From Amycolatopsis thermalba (GTDB taxonomy: Bacteria > Actinomycetota > Actinomycetes > Mycobacteriales > Pseudonocardiaceae), in contig NZ_PQHW01000001.1 of NCBI RefSeq assembly GCF_003385215.1, forward strand, positions 124,001 through 188,000: DNA of 64,000 nt. The letters are read 5' to 3'. Every line of letters begins with the position of its first letter. Position 1 is the stretch's first letter. Positions 54,525 to 64,000 of this stretch are shown one piece after another. A model generated the notes under the pieces. It saw nothing but the letters and a program-made list of their open reading frames with translations. It made no database searches and had not been told where the DNA came from. The position numbers and the translations under genes are program-made.

Positions 54525-55946
54525 TCACTGCCCGGCGAGCCAGTCGGCGTACCGGGCCCGCCAGTGCTCGTCCATCGGGTACAGGCCCGCCACTGGTTCG
54601 CCGGCGGCCACCTGCGCGGCGATGAACGTCTCCTGCCGTTCCTGCTCCTCGGCCGCGGCGACGACCTCCTCGGCGAGCGGGGGCGGGATGACGAGCACGC
54701 CGTCGTCGTCGCCGACGATCACGTCGCCGGGCCGGACCGCGGCGCCGCCGCAGGCGACGGGCACGTCGATGTCCCACGGCACGTGGCGGCGGCCGAGCAC
54801 GGACGGGTGCGCTCCGGCGTGGTGGACCGGGATGTCCAGCGCGGCCACGGCGGCGATGTCGCGCACTCCGCCGTCGGTGACGATCCCCGCCGCGCCGCGC
54901 ACCTGCGCCCGCAGCGCGAGGATGTCCCCGACGGTGCCGGCGCCGCGTTCCCCGCGGGCCTCCATCACGAGCACCTCGCCCGGACCGAGCGAGTCGATCA
55001 CGCGTTTCTGCGCGTTGTGACCGCCGCCGCGCTCGTCGAAGAGGTCGGCGCGGCAGGGCAGGTACCGCAGGGTGCGGGCCTGCCCGGCGAACCGCCTGCC
55101 CGGTTTGGCGGGCGAGAGCCCGTCGATCGTCACGTCGCCGTGCCCGCGGCGGCGCAGCTGCGCGGCGAGGGTCGCGGTGCCCACCGATTCGAGGCGGCGG
55201 CGCAGATCGGCGGTGAGCACGAACGGCCGGGTGCCGTGGGCGTCCGCGCGCAGGTCGTCCTCGGCCCGCGGCAGCGCGCCGTACGGTCCGAACGGGACGG
55301 TCCCCTCCGCGATCGGCGTGACCAGGCGGCCGGTCGTGTGCCCGCACCCGTCCACCTCGACCTCGACGACGTCGCCGGGCACCACCACCGACGCCCCGGC
55401 GGGTGTGCCGGTCAGGATCACGTCGCCGGGTTCGAGGGTGATCAGCTGGGACAGGTCGGCCACCAGCCGGCCGAACCCGAACAGCACACCGCCGGTGGTG
55501 TCCTCCTGGCGCAGGACGCCGTTGACCCAGGTGCGCACGCGCAGCCGCGCCGGGTCCAGCTCGCCGGCCGGGAGCACCACGGGTCCGAGCGGGGTGAAGC
55601 CGTCACCGCCCTTCGAGCGCAGGTTGGAGCCCCGGTCCGCCGCGCGGAGATCGTATATCCCCAGGTCGTTGGCCGCGGTCACGCCGGACACGCGGGACCA
55701 GCCCTCCTCCGGGGTGACCCGGCGGGTGGTCTGCCCGATGACGAGCGCGATCTCCCCTTCGAAGCCGAGCAGCTGCGCGCCCAGGGGCCGTTCGAGCACG
55801 TCCCCGCTGGCCGCCACGGAGGTCGCCGGCTTGAGGAAGTAGGACGGGTACGCCGGGGTCCGGCCCCGCTGCGCGGCCCGGGAGCGGTAGTTGAGGTGGA
55901 CCGCGATGATCTTGCCCGGCCGTCCGGGCGCCTGGGTCGCGGTCAT
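54525..55946 (-). CDS. FAH-domain (HpaG-like) protein fused to RraA-like domain
   Basis: 473 residues; ATG overlaps the transporter stop. Residues 1-220 are a fumarylacetoacetase-type domain with metal ligands Glu63, Glu65 and Asp94 (GFEGEIALVIG, ANDLGIYDL), as in the decarboxylase/isomerase HpaG. Residues 240-473 are an RraA/HMG-aldolase fold with GAGTVGDILALRAQ (Gly340, Asp341) and IVTDGGVRD (Asp358, Arg362, Asp363), the active-site pattern of metal-dependent pyruvate aldolases and oxaloacetate decarboxylases. It may join two late steps of homoprotocatechuate breakdown. Confidence 0.87.
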   Translation of the reverse strand: MTATQAPGRPGKIIAVHLNYRSRAAQRGRTPAYPSYFLKPATSVAASGDVLERPLGAQLLGFEGEIALVIGQTTRRVTPEEGWSRVSGVTAANDLGIYDLRAADRGSNLRSKGGDGFTPLGPVVLPAGELDPARLRVRTWVNGVLRQEDTTGGVLFGFGRLVADLSQLITLEPGDVILTGTPAGASVVVPGDVVEVEVDGCGHTTGRLVTPIAEGTVPFGPYGALPRAEDDLRADAHGTRPFVLTADLRRRLESVGTATLAAQLRRRGHGDVTIDGLSPAKPGRRFAGQARTLRYLPCRADLFDERGGGHNAQKRVIDSLGPGEVLVMEARGERGAGTVGDILALRAQVRGAAGIVTDGGVRDIAAVAALDIPVHHAGAHPSVLGRRHVPWDIDVPVACGGAAVRPGDVIVGDDDGVLVIPPPLAEEVVAAAEEQERQETFIAAQVAAGEPVAGLYPMDEHWRARYADWLAGQ

Positions 55947-57292
55947 GCGGCGCCACCCGGGTTGCGCTCGGCGGGCAACGGCGTCGCGGCCGGCTCGCCG
56001 GAGACGTCCAGCGGAATGCCGCGGTGGTCGCGGAGCGCGGCGGTGGCGATCAGGCCGAGCAGGGTCATCCCGGCCAGGTAGGCGCACACGGCGTACACGG
56101 TGCCCGTGCTCGACTGCAACGCTTCGGCGATGGTGGGCGCGAACGCGCCGCCGAGCACCGCGCCGAGCGCGTAGGAGATCGCGGCGCCGCTGTAGCGCAC
56201 GCGCGCCGGGTACATCTCGGCGTAGAGCGCCGCCTGGGGACCGTAGGTGAACCCGAGGCCGACCGAGAACAGGAGCAGCGCGACGATCAGCAGTCCCACG
56301 TTCGCGGTGTCGAGCAGGGCGAAGAACGGGACCAGCCACAGCAGCTGGACGACGAAGCCGATCCGGTAGACCCGGAGCCGGCCGATGCGGTCGGCCAGCC
56401 AGCCGCCGGCCAGGGTGCTGACCAGCCAGGCGACGGCGGAGATCATGACGGCCGCGAGCACCGTCGAGCGCTCCAGGTGCAGGGTCCGCACGGCGTAGGA
56501 CTGCACGTATCCGCCGGTGGTCATGTAGCCGACCGCGTTGTTGGCGGCGAACACGATCGCGCCGAGCACGACGAGCCGCCAGTGGTGCCGGAACAGCTGG
56601 ACCAGGGGCAGGCCGGCCTGGCTGCGCGTGCGGCGGACCTCCTCGAAGACCGGGCTCTCGGCGACCCGCGAGCGGATCACCAGCCCGGCGACGATGAGCA
56701 CGGCGCTGAGCAGGAAGGGGATGCGCCAGCCCCAGGCGAGGAACTGCGCCGGCGTGGTCAGCGCGGCCACCAGCGCGAGCACGCCGTTGGCCAGCACGAG
56801 CCCGACCGGAACCCCGATCTGCGGGAACGCGCCGAACAGGCCACGGCGGTCGGCCGGTGCGTGTTCGACGGCGAGCAGGGCGGCCCCGCCCCATTCGCCG
56901 CCCGCCGACAGTCCTTGCACGATGCGCAGCAGGACCAGCGCGACCGGCGCCGTCACGCCGATCGCCGCGGCGCTGGGCACCAGGCCGATCAGCACCGTGG
57001 AGACGCCCATCAGCAGCAGGGTGAGGACCAGCATCGCGCGCCTGCCGATGCGGTCGCCCAGGTGCCCGGCGATCACCGCGCCGACGGGCCGGAAGAAGAA
57101 GCTGATCCCCACGGTGGCGAAGGACAGGATGAGCGCGTCCTCCCCCAGCGCGGCGAAGTACTGCGTGGAGAAGACGAGTCCCGCGGAGATCGCGTAGATG
57201 AAGAAGTCGTACCACTCGATGGTGGTGCCGGCCATCGCCGCCAGGACGACGCGGCGGTGCTCGGGGCCGGTTCTCGTCAACGGTCGCGCCAT
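55943..57292 (-). CDS. MHS-family MFS transporter
   Basis: 449 residues from MARPLTRTGPEHRRVVLAAM after GGGAG; the ATG at 57361 is inside the promoter region and rejected. Metabolite:H+ symporter motifs: GTTIEWYDFFIYAISAGLVF, RPVGAVIAGHLGDRIGRRAM, QGLSAGGEWGGAALLAVEHA. Twelve helices. Probably imports the aromatic acid substrate of the cluster. First gene of the hpa operon. Confidence 0.9.
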   Translation of the reverse strand: MARPLTRTGPEHRRVVLAAMAGTTIEWYDFFIYAISAGLVFSTQYFAALGEDALILSFATVGISFFFRPVGAVIAGHLGDRIGRRAMLVLTLLLMGVSTVLIGLVPSAAAIGVTAPVALVLLRIVQGLSAGGEWGGAALLAVEHAPADRRGLFGAFPQIGVPVGLVLANGVLALVAALTTPAQFLAWGWRIPFLLSAVLIVAGLVIRSRVAESPVFEEVRRTRSQAGLPLVQLFRHHWRLVVLGAIVFAANNAVGYMTTGGYVQSYAVRTLHLERSTVLAAVMISAVAWLVSTLAGGWLADRIGRLRVYRIGFVVQLLWLVPFFALLDTANVGLLIVALLLFSVGLGFTYGPQAALYAEMYPARVRYSGAAISYALGAVLGGAFAPTIAEALQSSTGTVYAVCAYLAGMTLLGLIATAALRDHRGIPLDVSGEPAATPLPAERNPGGAA

Positions 57293-57327
57293 CACGACTC
57301 CCTTGTTGTCGATGCGGACCGCCGGAC

Positions 57328-57398
57328 CATATACGATCTGCGCGACAGCTGACAAGAACACCGAGAAGATGGACGCCTGGACGCCTGGTTCGTATATG
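57328..57398. promoter_or_regulatory. GntR operators in the divergent hpa promoter region
   Basis: CATATACGA (57328-57336) and its exact reverse complement TCGTATATG (57390-57398) sit 53 bases apart in the gap between the MFS and GntR genes. Both are AT-rich islands that could be part of -10 regions for the two divergent genes. Confidence 0.65.
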
Positions 57399-57429
57399 AC
57401 TGGTAGGCTGCGCGGGAGCTGCGAACGGG

Positions 57430-58701
57430 TCAGCGAGCAAGGAGGACCGGGTGCCTGCGCACGTGGACGACAAACCGGACGGCACGGCGAGCAAGTCCCA
57501 GCGAGCGCGCGAGGTGATCAAGGACCGGATCGCGCGCGGGGTGTACGGGCCGGGGCACCGGCTCGTCCTCGGTTCGCTGGCCACCGAGCTGGGCATGAGC
57601 ACGGTGCCGATCCGCGAGGCGATCCGCCTGCTGGAAGCCGAGGGACTCGTGCACTTCCAGCACAACGTGGGGGCGACCGTGGCCGCCATCGACCCGGTGG
57701 AGTACCAGCACGCGATGGAGGTGCTGGCGATCGTGGAAAGCGCGGCGACCGCCCTCGCCGCGCCGCTGCTCACCCCGGCCGACCTGGCGAAGGCGGCCGG
57801 CCTCAACGAGCAGATGCGGACCTGCTTGCGGGATCTGGATCCGGTGGAGTTCACCCGGCTCAACCACGAGTTCCACGAGGTCCTCTATGGACGGTGCCCC
57901 AACCCGCGGCTCCTCGACACGGTGCGCCGCACCTGGTCCGGGCTCGCCACGATCCGGGAGTCGACCTTCTCGTTCGTCCCCGGCCGCGCGGCGGCGTCCG
58001 TCGCCGAACACGACCAGCTGGTGACCCTGATCAGGTCCGGCGCGGGCGCGGAGTGGATCGAGCACCTCGCCCGCGCCCACCGCACGGCCACCCTGACCGC
58101 CTTCCTGGACTGGGAGAAGGAGCACGGGACGCAGCGGCGGTCGTAGGCGCCGGGCGCGCCGCGGCCAGCGCGGCGGCGTGGCCGGTTCGATTCCGGCGAC
58201 CAGGTTGAAGGCGCCGGTCAGCAGGTTGAGCGACACCAGCCCGACCACCTCGGCGATGACGCGCTCGCTCCAGCCGTGCGCCCGGAGTCCGGCCACGTCG
58301 TCGTCGGTGCGGGATGCCGGTTCGGCCAGCACCCGCACCGCGAACTCGACGAGCGCGGTCTCGCGGCGGTCCGTCGCGGTGCCCTGCCTGGCCAGCGCGA
58401 TGTCGGTGTCACTCAGGCCCGCGGCCCGGCCGCCCTCGATGTGGGCTTCCAGGCAGGCGCCGCAGCCGATCCATTCCTGCACGGCGATCGCGAGCTTCTC
58501 GCACACCGCGCGGGGCAGCTTCGTGCGTTTCATCGCCCGCGACAGCTCCAGGTAGCCCTGCAGCAACGCCGGCGAGTGGGCCATCGTGCGGATCATCTCC
58601 CCCGCCGAGCCGTGCCGCTCCACGATTCCGCCGAGCAGCTCGCGGGACTTCTCCGGCGCGCCGCCCGGGTCCAGCGCGCGGAGCCGGCGCCCTGTTTCCA
58701 T
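57430..58701 (-). CDS. AhpD/carboxymuconolactone decarboxylase-like protein; stop lost
   Basis: Recognisable part is 58160-58701: METGRRLRALDPGGAPEKSR, EWIGCGACLEAHIEGG with Cys80, Cys83 and His87 (CxxCxxxH of AhpD), and VSLNLLTGAFNLVAGIEPAT, about 180 residues, the normal length. No stop codon follows; the frame stays open across the whole antisense strand of the GntR gene to 57430, giving 423 residues. The extension has no domain character. Divergent from csoR, so copper control is possible. Confidence 0.7.
   Translation of the reverse strand: METGRRLRALDPGGAPEKSRELLGGIVERHGSAGEMIRTMAHSPALLQGYLELSRAMKRTKLPRAVCEKLAIAVQEWIGCGACLEAHIEGGRAAGLSDTDIALARQGTATDRRETALVEFAVRVLAEPASRTDDDVAGLRAHGWSERVIAEVVGLVSLNLLTGAFNLVAGIEPATPPRWPRRARRLRPPLRPVLLLPVQEGGQGGRAVGAGEVLDPLRARAGPDQGHQLVVFGDGRRRAAGDEREGRLPDRGEPGPGAAHRVEEPRVGAPSIEDLVELVVEPGELHRIQIPQAGPHLLVEAGRLRQVGRGEQRRGEGGRRAFHDRQHLHRVLVLHRVDGGHGRPHVVLEVHESLGFQQADRLADRHRAHAQLGGQRTEDEPVPRPVHPARDPVLDHLARSLGLARRAVRFVVHVRRHPVLLAR
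57451..58146 (+). CDS. GntR-family (FCD) regulator of the hpa cluster
   Basis: 231 residues from a GTG after AAGGAGG. Winged helix: RAREVIKDRIARGVYGPGHR, LGSLATELGMSTVPIREAIR, LLEAEGLVHFQHNVGATVAA. FCD domain metal-site residues NHEFHEVLYG, SVAEHDQLV and LARAHRTAT. Divergent from the hpa operon and likely its repressor. Confidence 0.88.
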   Translation: MPAHVDDKPDGTASKSQRAREVIKDRIARGVYGPGHRLVLGSLATELGMSTVPIREAIRLLEAEGLVHFQHNVGATVAAIDPVEYQHAMEVLAIVESAATALAAPLLTPADLAKAAGLNEQMRTCLRDLDPVEFTRLNHEFHEVLYGRCPNPRLLDTVRRTWSGLATIRESTFSFVPGRAAASVAEHDQLVTLIRSGAGAEWIEHLARAHRTATLTAFLDWEKEHGTQRRS

Positions 58702-58712
58702 CACATGCCTCC

Positions 58713-58812
58713 TACCGGTGAGGGGTACTTGACGCAGCATACCCCCCTTGGGTATAAATTCCTCATCGGCGGCAACGGGGAACCCGACCCGGAGGATACC
58801 GGTAGGGGGTAT
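58713..58812 (+). promoter_or_regulatory. csoR promoter with three CsoR-type operators
   Basis: ATACCCCCCTTGGGTAT (58739-58755), ATACCGGTAGGGGGTAT (58796-58812) and TACCGGTGAGGGGTA (58713-58727) match the TACC-(G/C)n-GGTA pattern of CsoR sites. The first lies between TTGACG (58729-58734) and TATAAA (58753-58758), spacer 18, so bound CsoR would block the promoter. The third is close to the AhpD-like gene start. Confidence 0.75.
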
Positions 58813-58846
58813 AGTCGAAGTCGTCGGCCGGATAGAGGAGATGGAC

Positions 58847-59128
58847 ATGCGGGGATACACCAGCGACAAGGACGGCTACCTGACGCGGCTGCGCCGGATC
58901 GAGGGGCAGGTCCGCGGGTTGCAGCGGATGGTCGAGAACGACGAGTACTGCATCGACGTGCTGACCCAGATCGCGGCGGCGACCAAGGCGCTGCAGTCGG
59001 TGTCGCTGGGGCTGATGGACGAGCACCTCAAGCACTGCGTGGCCGAGGCGATCGCCGTGGGTGGCAACACCGCGGACGCGAAGGTGCGCGAGGCCAGTGA
59101 GGCCATCGCCCGGCTGGTCCGTTCCTGA
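58847..59128 (+). CDS. csoR: Copper-sensing repressor CsoR
   Basis: 93 residues, ATG six bases after GAGGAG; an ATG two codons upstream touches that site and is less likely. CsoR/DUF156 helical fold with the Cu(I) ligands Cys35 (EYCIDV), His60 and Cys64 (DEHLKHCVAEA), matching the C-H-C set of Mycobacterium CsoR with an offset of one. Heads the copper operon csoR-copZ-exported protein-copA. Confidence 0.92.
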   Translation: MRGYTSDKDGYLTRLRRIEGQVRGLQRMVENDEYCIDVLTQIAAATKALQSVSLGLMDEHLKHCVAEAIAVGGNTADAKVREASEAIARLVRS

Positions 59129-59147
59129 CCACGAGAGAGGAAGCGAA

Positions 59148-59354
59148 ATGACTCAGCAGACCTACACCGTGACCGGCATGACGTGCGGGCACTGCGTGGC
59201 TTCGGTGACCGAGGAGGTCGGCGAGATCCCGGGCGTCACGGACGTCGCGGTGGATCTGCCCACCGGCAAGGTCACCGTCACCAGCGAAAACGCGCTCACC
59301 ACCGACGTGGTGCGCGCCGCCGTCGAAGAAGCCGGATACCAGCTGACCGCGTAG
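59148..59354 (+). CDS. copZ: Copper chaperone CopZ
   Basis: 68-residue HMA domain with GMTCGHCVASVTEEVG (CxxC copper site near residue 13-16) and the usual beta-alpha-beta-beta-alpha-beta layout. AGAGAGGAAG precedes the ATG. Hands Cu(I) to CopA. Located 19 bases after csoR. Confidence 0.94.
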   Translation: MTQQTYTVTGMTCGHCVASVTEEVGEIPGVTDVAVDLPTGKVTVTSENALTTDVVRAAVEEAGYQLTA

Positions 59355-59380
59355 CGGCCGGCCCAGAGGACAGGAATGTC

Positions 59381-60331
59381 ATGAACACTGCAGGGAAGCT
59401 CTCCGCCTACGGTGCGGCGCTCGTCCTGGTCGCCGGTGGCGCCTGGGCGATCGGCACCGCTGTCGGTCCCGTCACCAGCGAAGCTGGCACGCGCGGCGGC
59501 GAGGACGCCGCGCACGGGGACAGCCACAGCGGCACTGTCGCGGAGACCACGCAACCCGCTCTGCCCGCGGGGCTGGCGTCGTCCAGGGGCGGTTACACCC
59601 TCACGCCCACCCACACGACGCTGACCACCGGGACCACCAACCAGTTCGCCTTCCGGATCACCGGGCCCGACGGCAACGCGGTCACCGCGTTCGACGTCGA
59701 GCACGACAAGCGCATGCACCTCATCGTGGTGCGCCGCGACACCGCCGGGTTCCAGCACCTGCACCCGGAGATGGCCGGTGACGGCACCTGGACCGTGCCG
59801 CTGAATGTCGCCGACGCCGGCAGCTACCGCGCCTTCGCCGACTTCAAGCCGACCGGCGGCCAGGCCACGACCCTGGGCGTCGACCTCGCCGCGGCCGGCG
59901 ACTTCCAGCCGCGGACCTACGCGCCCTCGCGCGTCGCGGAGGTGGACGGCTACCAGGTGCGCCTCGACGGCGACCTCACCGCCGGACACACGTCGAAGCT
60001 GACGGTCACGGTCACCAAGGACGGCCGGGAGGTCACCGACCTGCAGCCCTACCTGGGCGCCTACGGGCACCTGGTGGCGCTGCGCGAAGGCGACCTGGCC
60101 TACCTCCACGTCCACCCCGACGGCTCACCCGGTGACGGGACCACCCGGCCCGGGCCGACCGTGACCTTCTACGCCGAGGTCCCCTCGGCCGGCACCTACC
60201 GGCTGTTCCTGGACTTCCAGCACGAGGGCAAGGTCCGCACCGCCGAGTTCACCGTGGCGACCGGGACCACGCCACCGGCCACCACGCAGCCGCCCGCGAC
60301 CGCCGACGGCCACGGCCACAGCCACGGCTGA
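59381..60331 (+). CDS. Exported or membrane-anchored His-rich copper-operon protein
   Basis: 316 residues. One N-terminal hydrophobic segment ([19 protein letters not shown]) is a signal peptide or anchor. The outer part has two beta-rich domains with HLHPEM and YLHVHPDG motifs and a terminal HGHSHG, all possible copper ligands. I know similar proteins beside actinomycete copper ATPases but no established function. Probably binds copper outside the membrane. Confidence 0.75.
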   Translation: MNTAGKLSAYGAALVLVAGGAWAIGTAVGPVTSEAGTRGGEDAAHGDSHSGTVAETTQPALPAGLASSRGGYTLTPTHTTLTTGTTNQFAFRITGPDGNAVTAFDVEHDKRMHLIVVRRDTAGFQHLHPEMAGDGTWTVPLNVADAGSYRAFADFKPTGGQATTLGVDLAAAGDFQPRTYAPSRVAEVDGYQVRLDGDLTAGHTSKLTVTVTKDGREVTDLQPYLGAYGHLVALREGDLAYLHVHPDGSPGDGTTRPGPTVTFYAEVPSAGTYRLFLDFQHEGKVRTAEFTVATGTTPPATTQPPATADGHGHSHG

Positions 60332-60350
60332 TCGAGGAAGGGGTACCACG

Positions 60351-62603
<2,253 letters not shown>

Positions 62604-62624
62604 TCCACCGGCCCGGGTGACCGC

Positions 62625-62661
62625 AGCGGCCGGCGCTCACGGCAGGTGAGCGCCGGCCGCT
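62625..62661 (+). terminator. Strong hairpin terminator after copA
   Basis: Perfect 16-bp stem (AGCGGCCGGCGCTCAC / GTGAGCGCCGGCCGCT) with loop GGCAG, 21 bases after the copA stop. No U-tract follows. Confidence 0.8.
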
Positions 62662-62699
62662 ACGGGTTTGAACCGCCCATTTTGGTCAACTACGACCTG

Positions 62700-64000
62700 G
62701 TGGTTTCTTCGACACCTGAGCCCACCGAATACCTCCCGCGCGTCGGCGAGGTGGGGCCCGCCCGGCCGAAGCCGTGGTGGCGGCGGCCCGCGACGATCGC
62801 CGCGGCGGCGGTCCTGCTCGCGCTCGCCGTCCTGTACGTGCTCGACCTCGCGCTGAGTTCGGGCGACGTGCCGCGGGGGACGACGGTGGCGGGTGTGCCG
62901 ATCGGCGGGCTGAGCGAGTCCGCCGCCGAGCAGAAGCTGCGCGAGGAGCTGACGCCCCGGCTCAGCCGGCCGGTCCAGGTGCTGGCCGGGGACCGGGAGA
63001 TCCCGTTCGTTCCCGCCGACGCCGGTGTCCGCGTCGACTTCGCCGCGACCGTCGCCGGAGCCGGATCACAGCCGCTCAACCCGTGGACCCGGCTGGTGTC
63101 GCTGTTCCGGGACCGCGAAACCGCCGTCGTGGCCGAGGCGAACCCCGGCTCCCTGACCGCCACGCTCGACGAGGCGCGGGCGGCGGTCGACCGGCCGGCC
63201 GTGGAGGGCGGCATCCGGTTCGACGGCACGACCCCCGTCCCGGTCGATCCCCAGACCGGGCAGACCCTCGACCTCGCACGGGCCGAGGACGTGCTGCGCA
63301 CCGGGTGGGCCACCTCGCCGCGCCTGACGCTGCCCGTGCTCCCGCTCGCGCCACAGACCACCCCGGAGGGTGTCCGGGCGGCACTCGACCTCCTCGCCCG
63401 CCCCCCAGTGGCCGGCCCGGCGACGGTGCGCGGCGACGGCCGCGACGCCACGGTCGAGCCCGCGCAGCTCGCCGCCGCGCTGACGTTCCAGCCCGGCGGC
63501 AACGGCACGCTCACCGCCGGGCTCGACCGCGCACGGCTCGGTGTCCTGACCGATCAGCTCGCCCCGACGGAGAAGCCGGGGCAGGACGCGCGGATGCGGT
63601 TCGACAACGACCGGCCGGCGGTCGTGCCGTCCGTCGACGGCCGGGCGATCGACTGGGACCAGACCCTGACCGGGCTCCTGCAGGCCATCGGGCCCGGCGG
63701 CAACCGGACCACCGAGGCGCGCTACGTGGCGGTGCCGGCCAGGATCACCACCGACCGGGCCGGGCAGCTCGGGATCAGGGAGGTGATCGGCGAGTTCACC
63801 ACCGGCGGCTTCGCCCCCGATTCCGGCGTGAACATCCGGGTGGTCGCCGAGGAGGTGACCGGCGCGATCGTGCTGCCCGGGGAAACGTTCAGCCTCAACG
63901 GGTACACCGGCCCCCGCGAGGCCGCGCAGGGGTACGTGGAAGCGGGTGTGATCGAGGAGGGCGTGCCGGAGCGTGAGGTGGGTGGCGGTATCTCGCAGTT
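62700..64000 (+). CDS. VanW-family protein, 3' truncated by window end
   Basis: Open frame from a GTG (VVSSTPEPTEYLPRVGEVGP) to the window end, more than 430 residues. A TTG 18 bases upstream is another start option. One membrane helix near residues 32-52 (TIAAAAVLLALAVLYVLDLA), two peptidoglycan-binding-like domains (the first starts TTVAGVPIGGLSESAAEQKL), then the VanW domain with AIVLPGETFSLNGYTGPREA and the VGGGISQ motif at the cut end. Cell envelope protein of unknown exact role. No clear ribosome-binding site. Confidence 0.88.
   Translation, partial: MVSSTPEPTEYLPRVGEVGPARPKPWWRRPATIAAAAVLLALAVLYVLDLALSSGDVPRGTTVAGVPIGGLSESAAEQKLREELTPRLSRPVQVLAGDREIPFVPADAGVRVDFAATVAGAGSQPLNPWTRLVSLFRDRETAVVAEANPGSLTATLDEARAAVDRPAVEGGIRFDGTTPVPVDPQTGQTLDLARAEDVLRTGWATSPRLTLPVLPLAPQTTPEGVRAALDLLARPPVAGPATVRGDGRDATVEPAQLAAALTFQPGGNGTLTAGLDRARLGVLTDQLAPTEKPGQDARMRFDNDRPAVVPSVDGRAIDWDQTLTGLLQAIGPGGNRTTEARYVAVPARITTDRAGQLGIREVIGEFTTGGFAPDSGVNIRVVAEEVTGAIVLPGETFSLNGYTGPREAAQGYVEAGVIEEGVPEREVGGGISQ

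Overview
The window is very GC-rich, uses GTG starts often, packs genes into operons with 4-base ATGA/GTGA overlaps, and carries PaaX, FCD-GntR, CsoR, DUF1206, DUF4383 and VanW genes. This points to a filamentous actinomycete, most likely Pseudonocardiaceae (Amycolatopsis-like). The genus is an inference from gene content, not from a marker gene.

Region 1 (1-11.2 kb) is a defence/conflict island. It holds a Wadjet-type condensin operon (jetA truncated by the window edge, then jetB, jetC, jetD). Next come a decayed, chimeric Doc-type toxin-antitoxin remnant and a three-gene operon on the minus strand: a DUF6338-like membrane protein, a 46-residue peptide, and a 1155-residue TPR-CHAT protease. 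That operon is the best candidate here for an undescribed system.

Region 2 (11.3-23.3 kb) has an AraC regulator and then a ten-gene minus-strand operon that appears to encode complete nicotinate catabolism. It covers an MFS carrier, a three-subunit molybdenum hydroxylase with a CoxG-like protein, NicC, NicX, NicD, NicF and NicE. A MarR regulator is transcribed divergently.

Region 3 (23.3-36.8 kb) is mixed: a LysE exporter, two epoxide hydrolases (one with a SnoaL-like gene, one with a MarR gene), an FAD oxidoreductase, an EamA transporter with a divergent LysR gene, DUF1206, two VOC proteins, an isochorismatase-like protein without its catalytic residues, a secreted transglycosylase, and an ArsR-SRPBCC-DinB operon.

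Region 4 (36.8-45.3 kb) looks like an aerobic 2-aminobenzoyl-CoA (anthranilate) pathway: CoA ligase, fused monooxygenase/reductase, RidA, SDR, enoyl-CoA hydratase and acyl-CoA dehydrogenase. A PaaX-type repressor lies inside it, and the same 12-bp operator covers the -35 box of both catabolic promoters. A scar of gene fragments (HxlR, IS5-type transposase, VOC) sits in the middle.

Region 5 (45.6-51 kb) carries a quinone oxidoreductase with a divergent TetR gene, a YigZ-family protein without an ordinary start codon, Sua5, two pseudogenes, DUF4383 and a small HPD-motif protein. Region 6 (51-58.2 kb) is a homoprotocatechuate meta-cleavage cluster: HpaD, HpaE, a DapA-like aldolase, a FAH-RraA fusion, an MFS carrier and a divergent GntR gene. 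Region 7 (58.2-64 kb) is a copper module: an AhpD-like protein, CsoR, CopZ, a His-rich exported protein and CopA. It ends at a strong hairpin, followed by a VanW gene cut by the window end.
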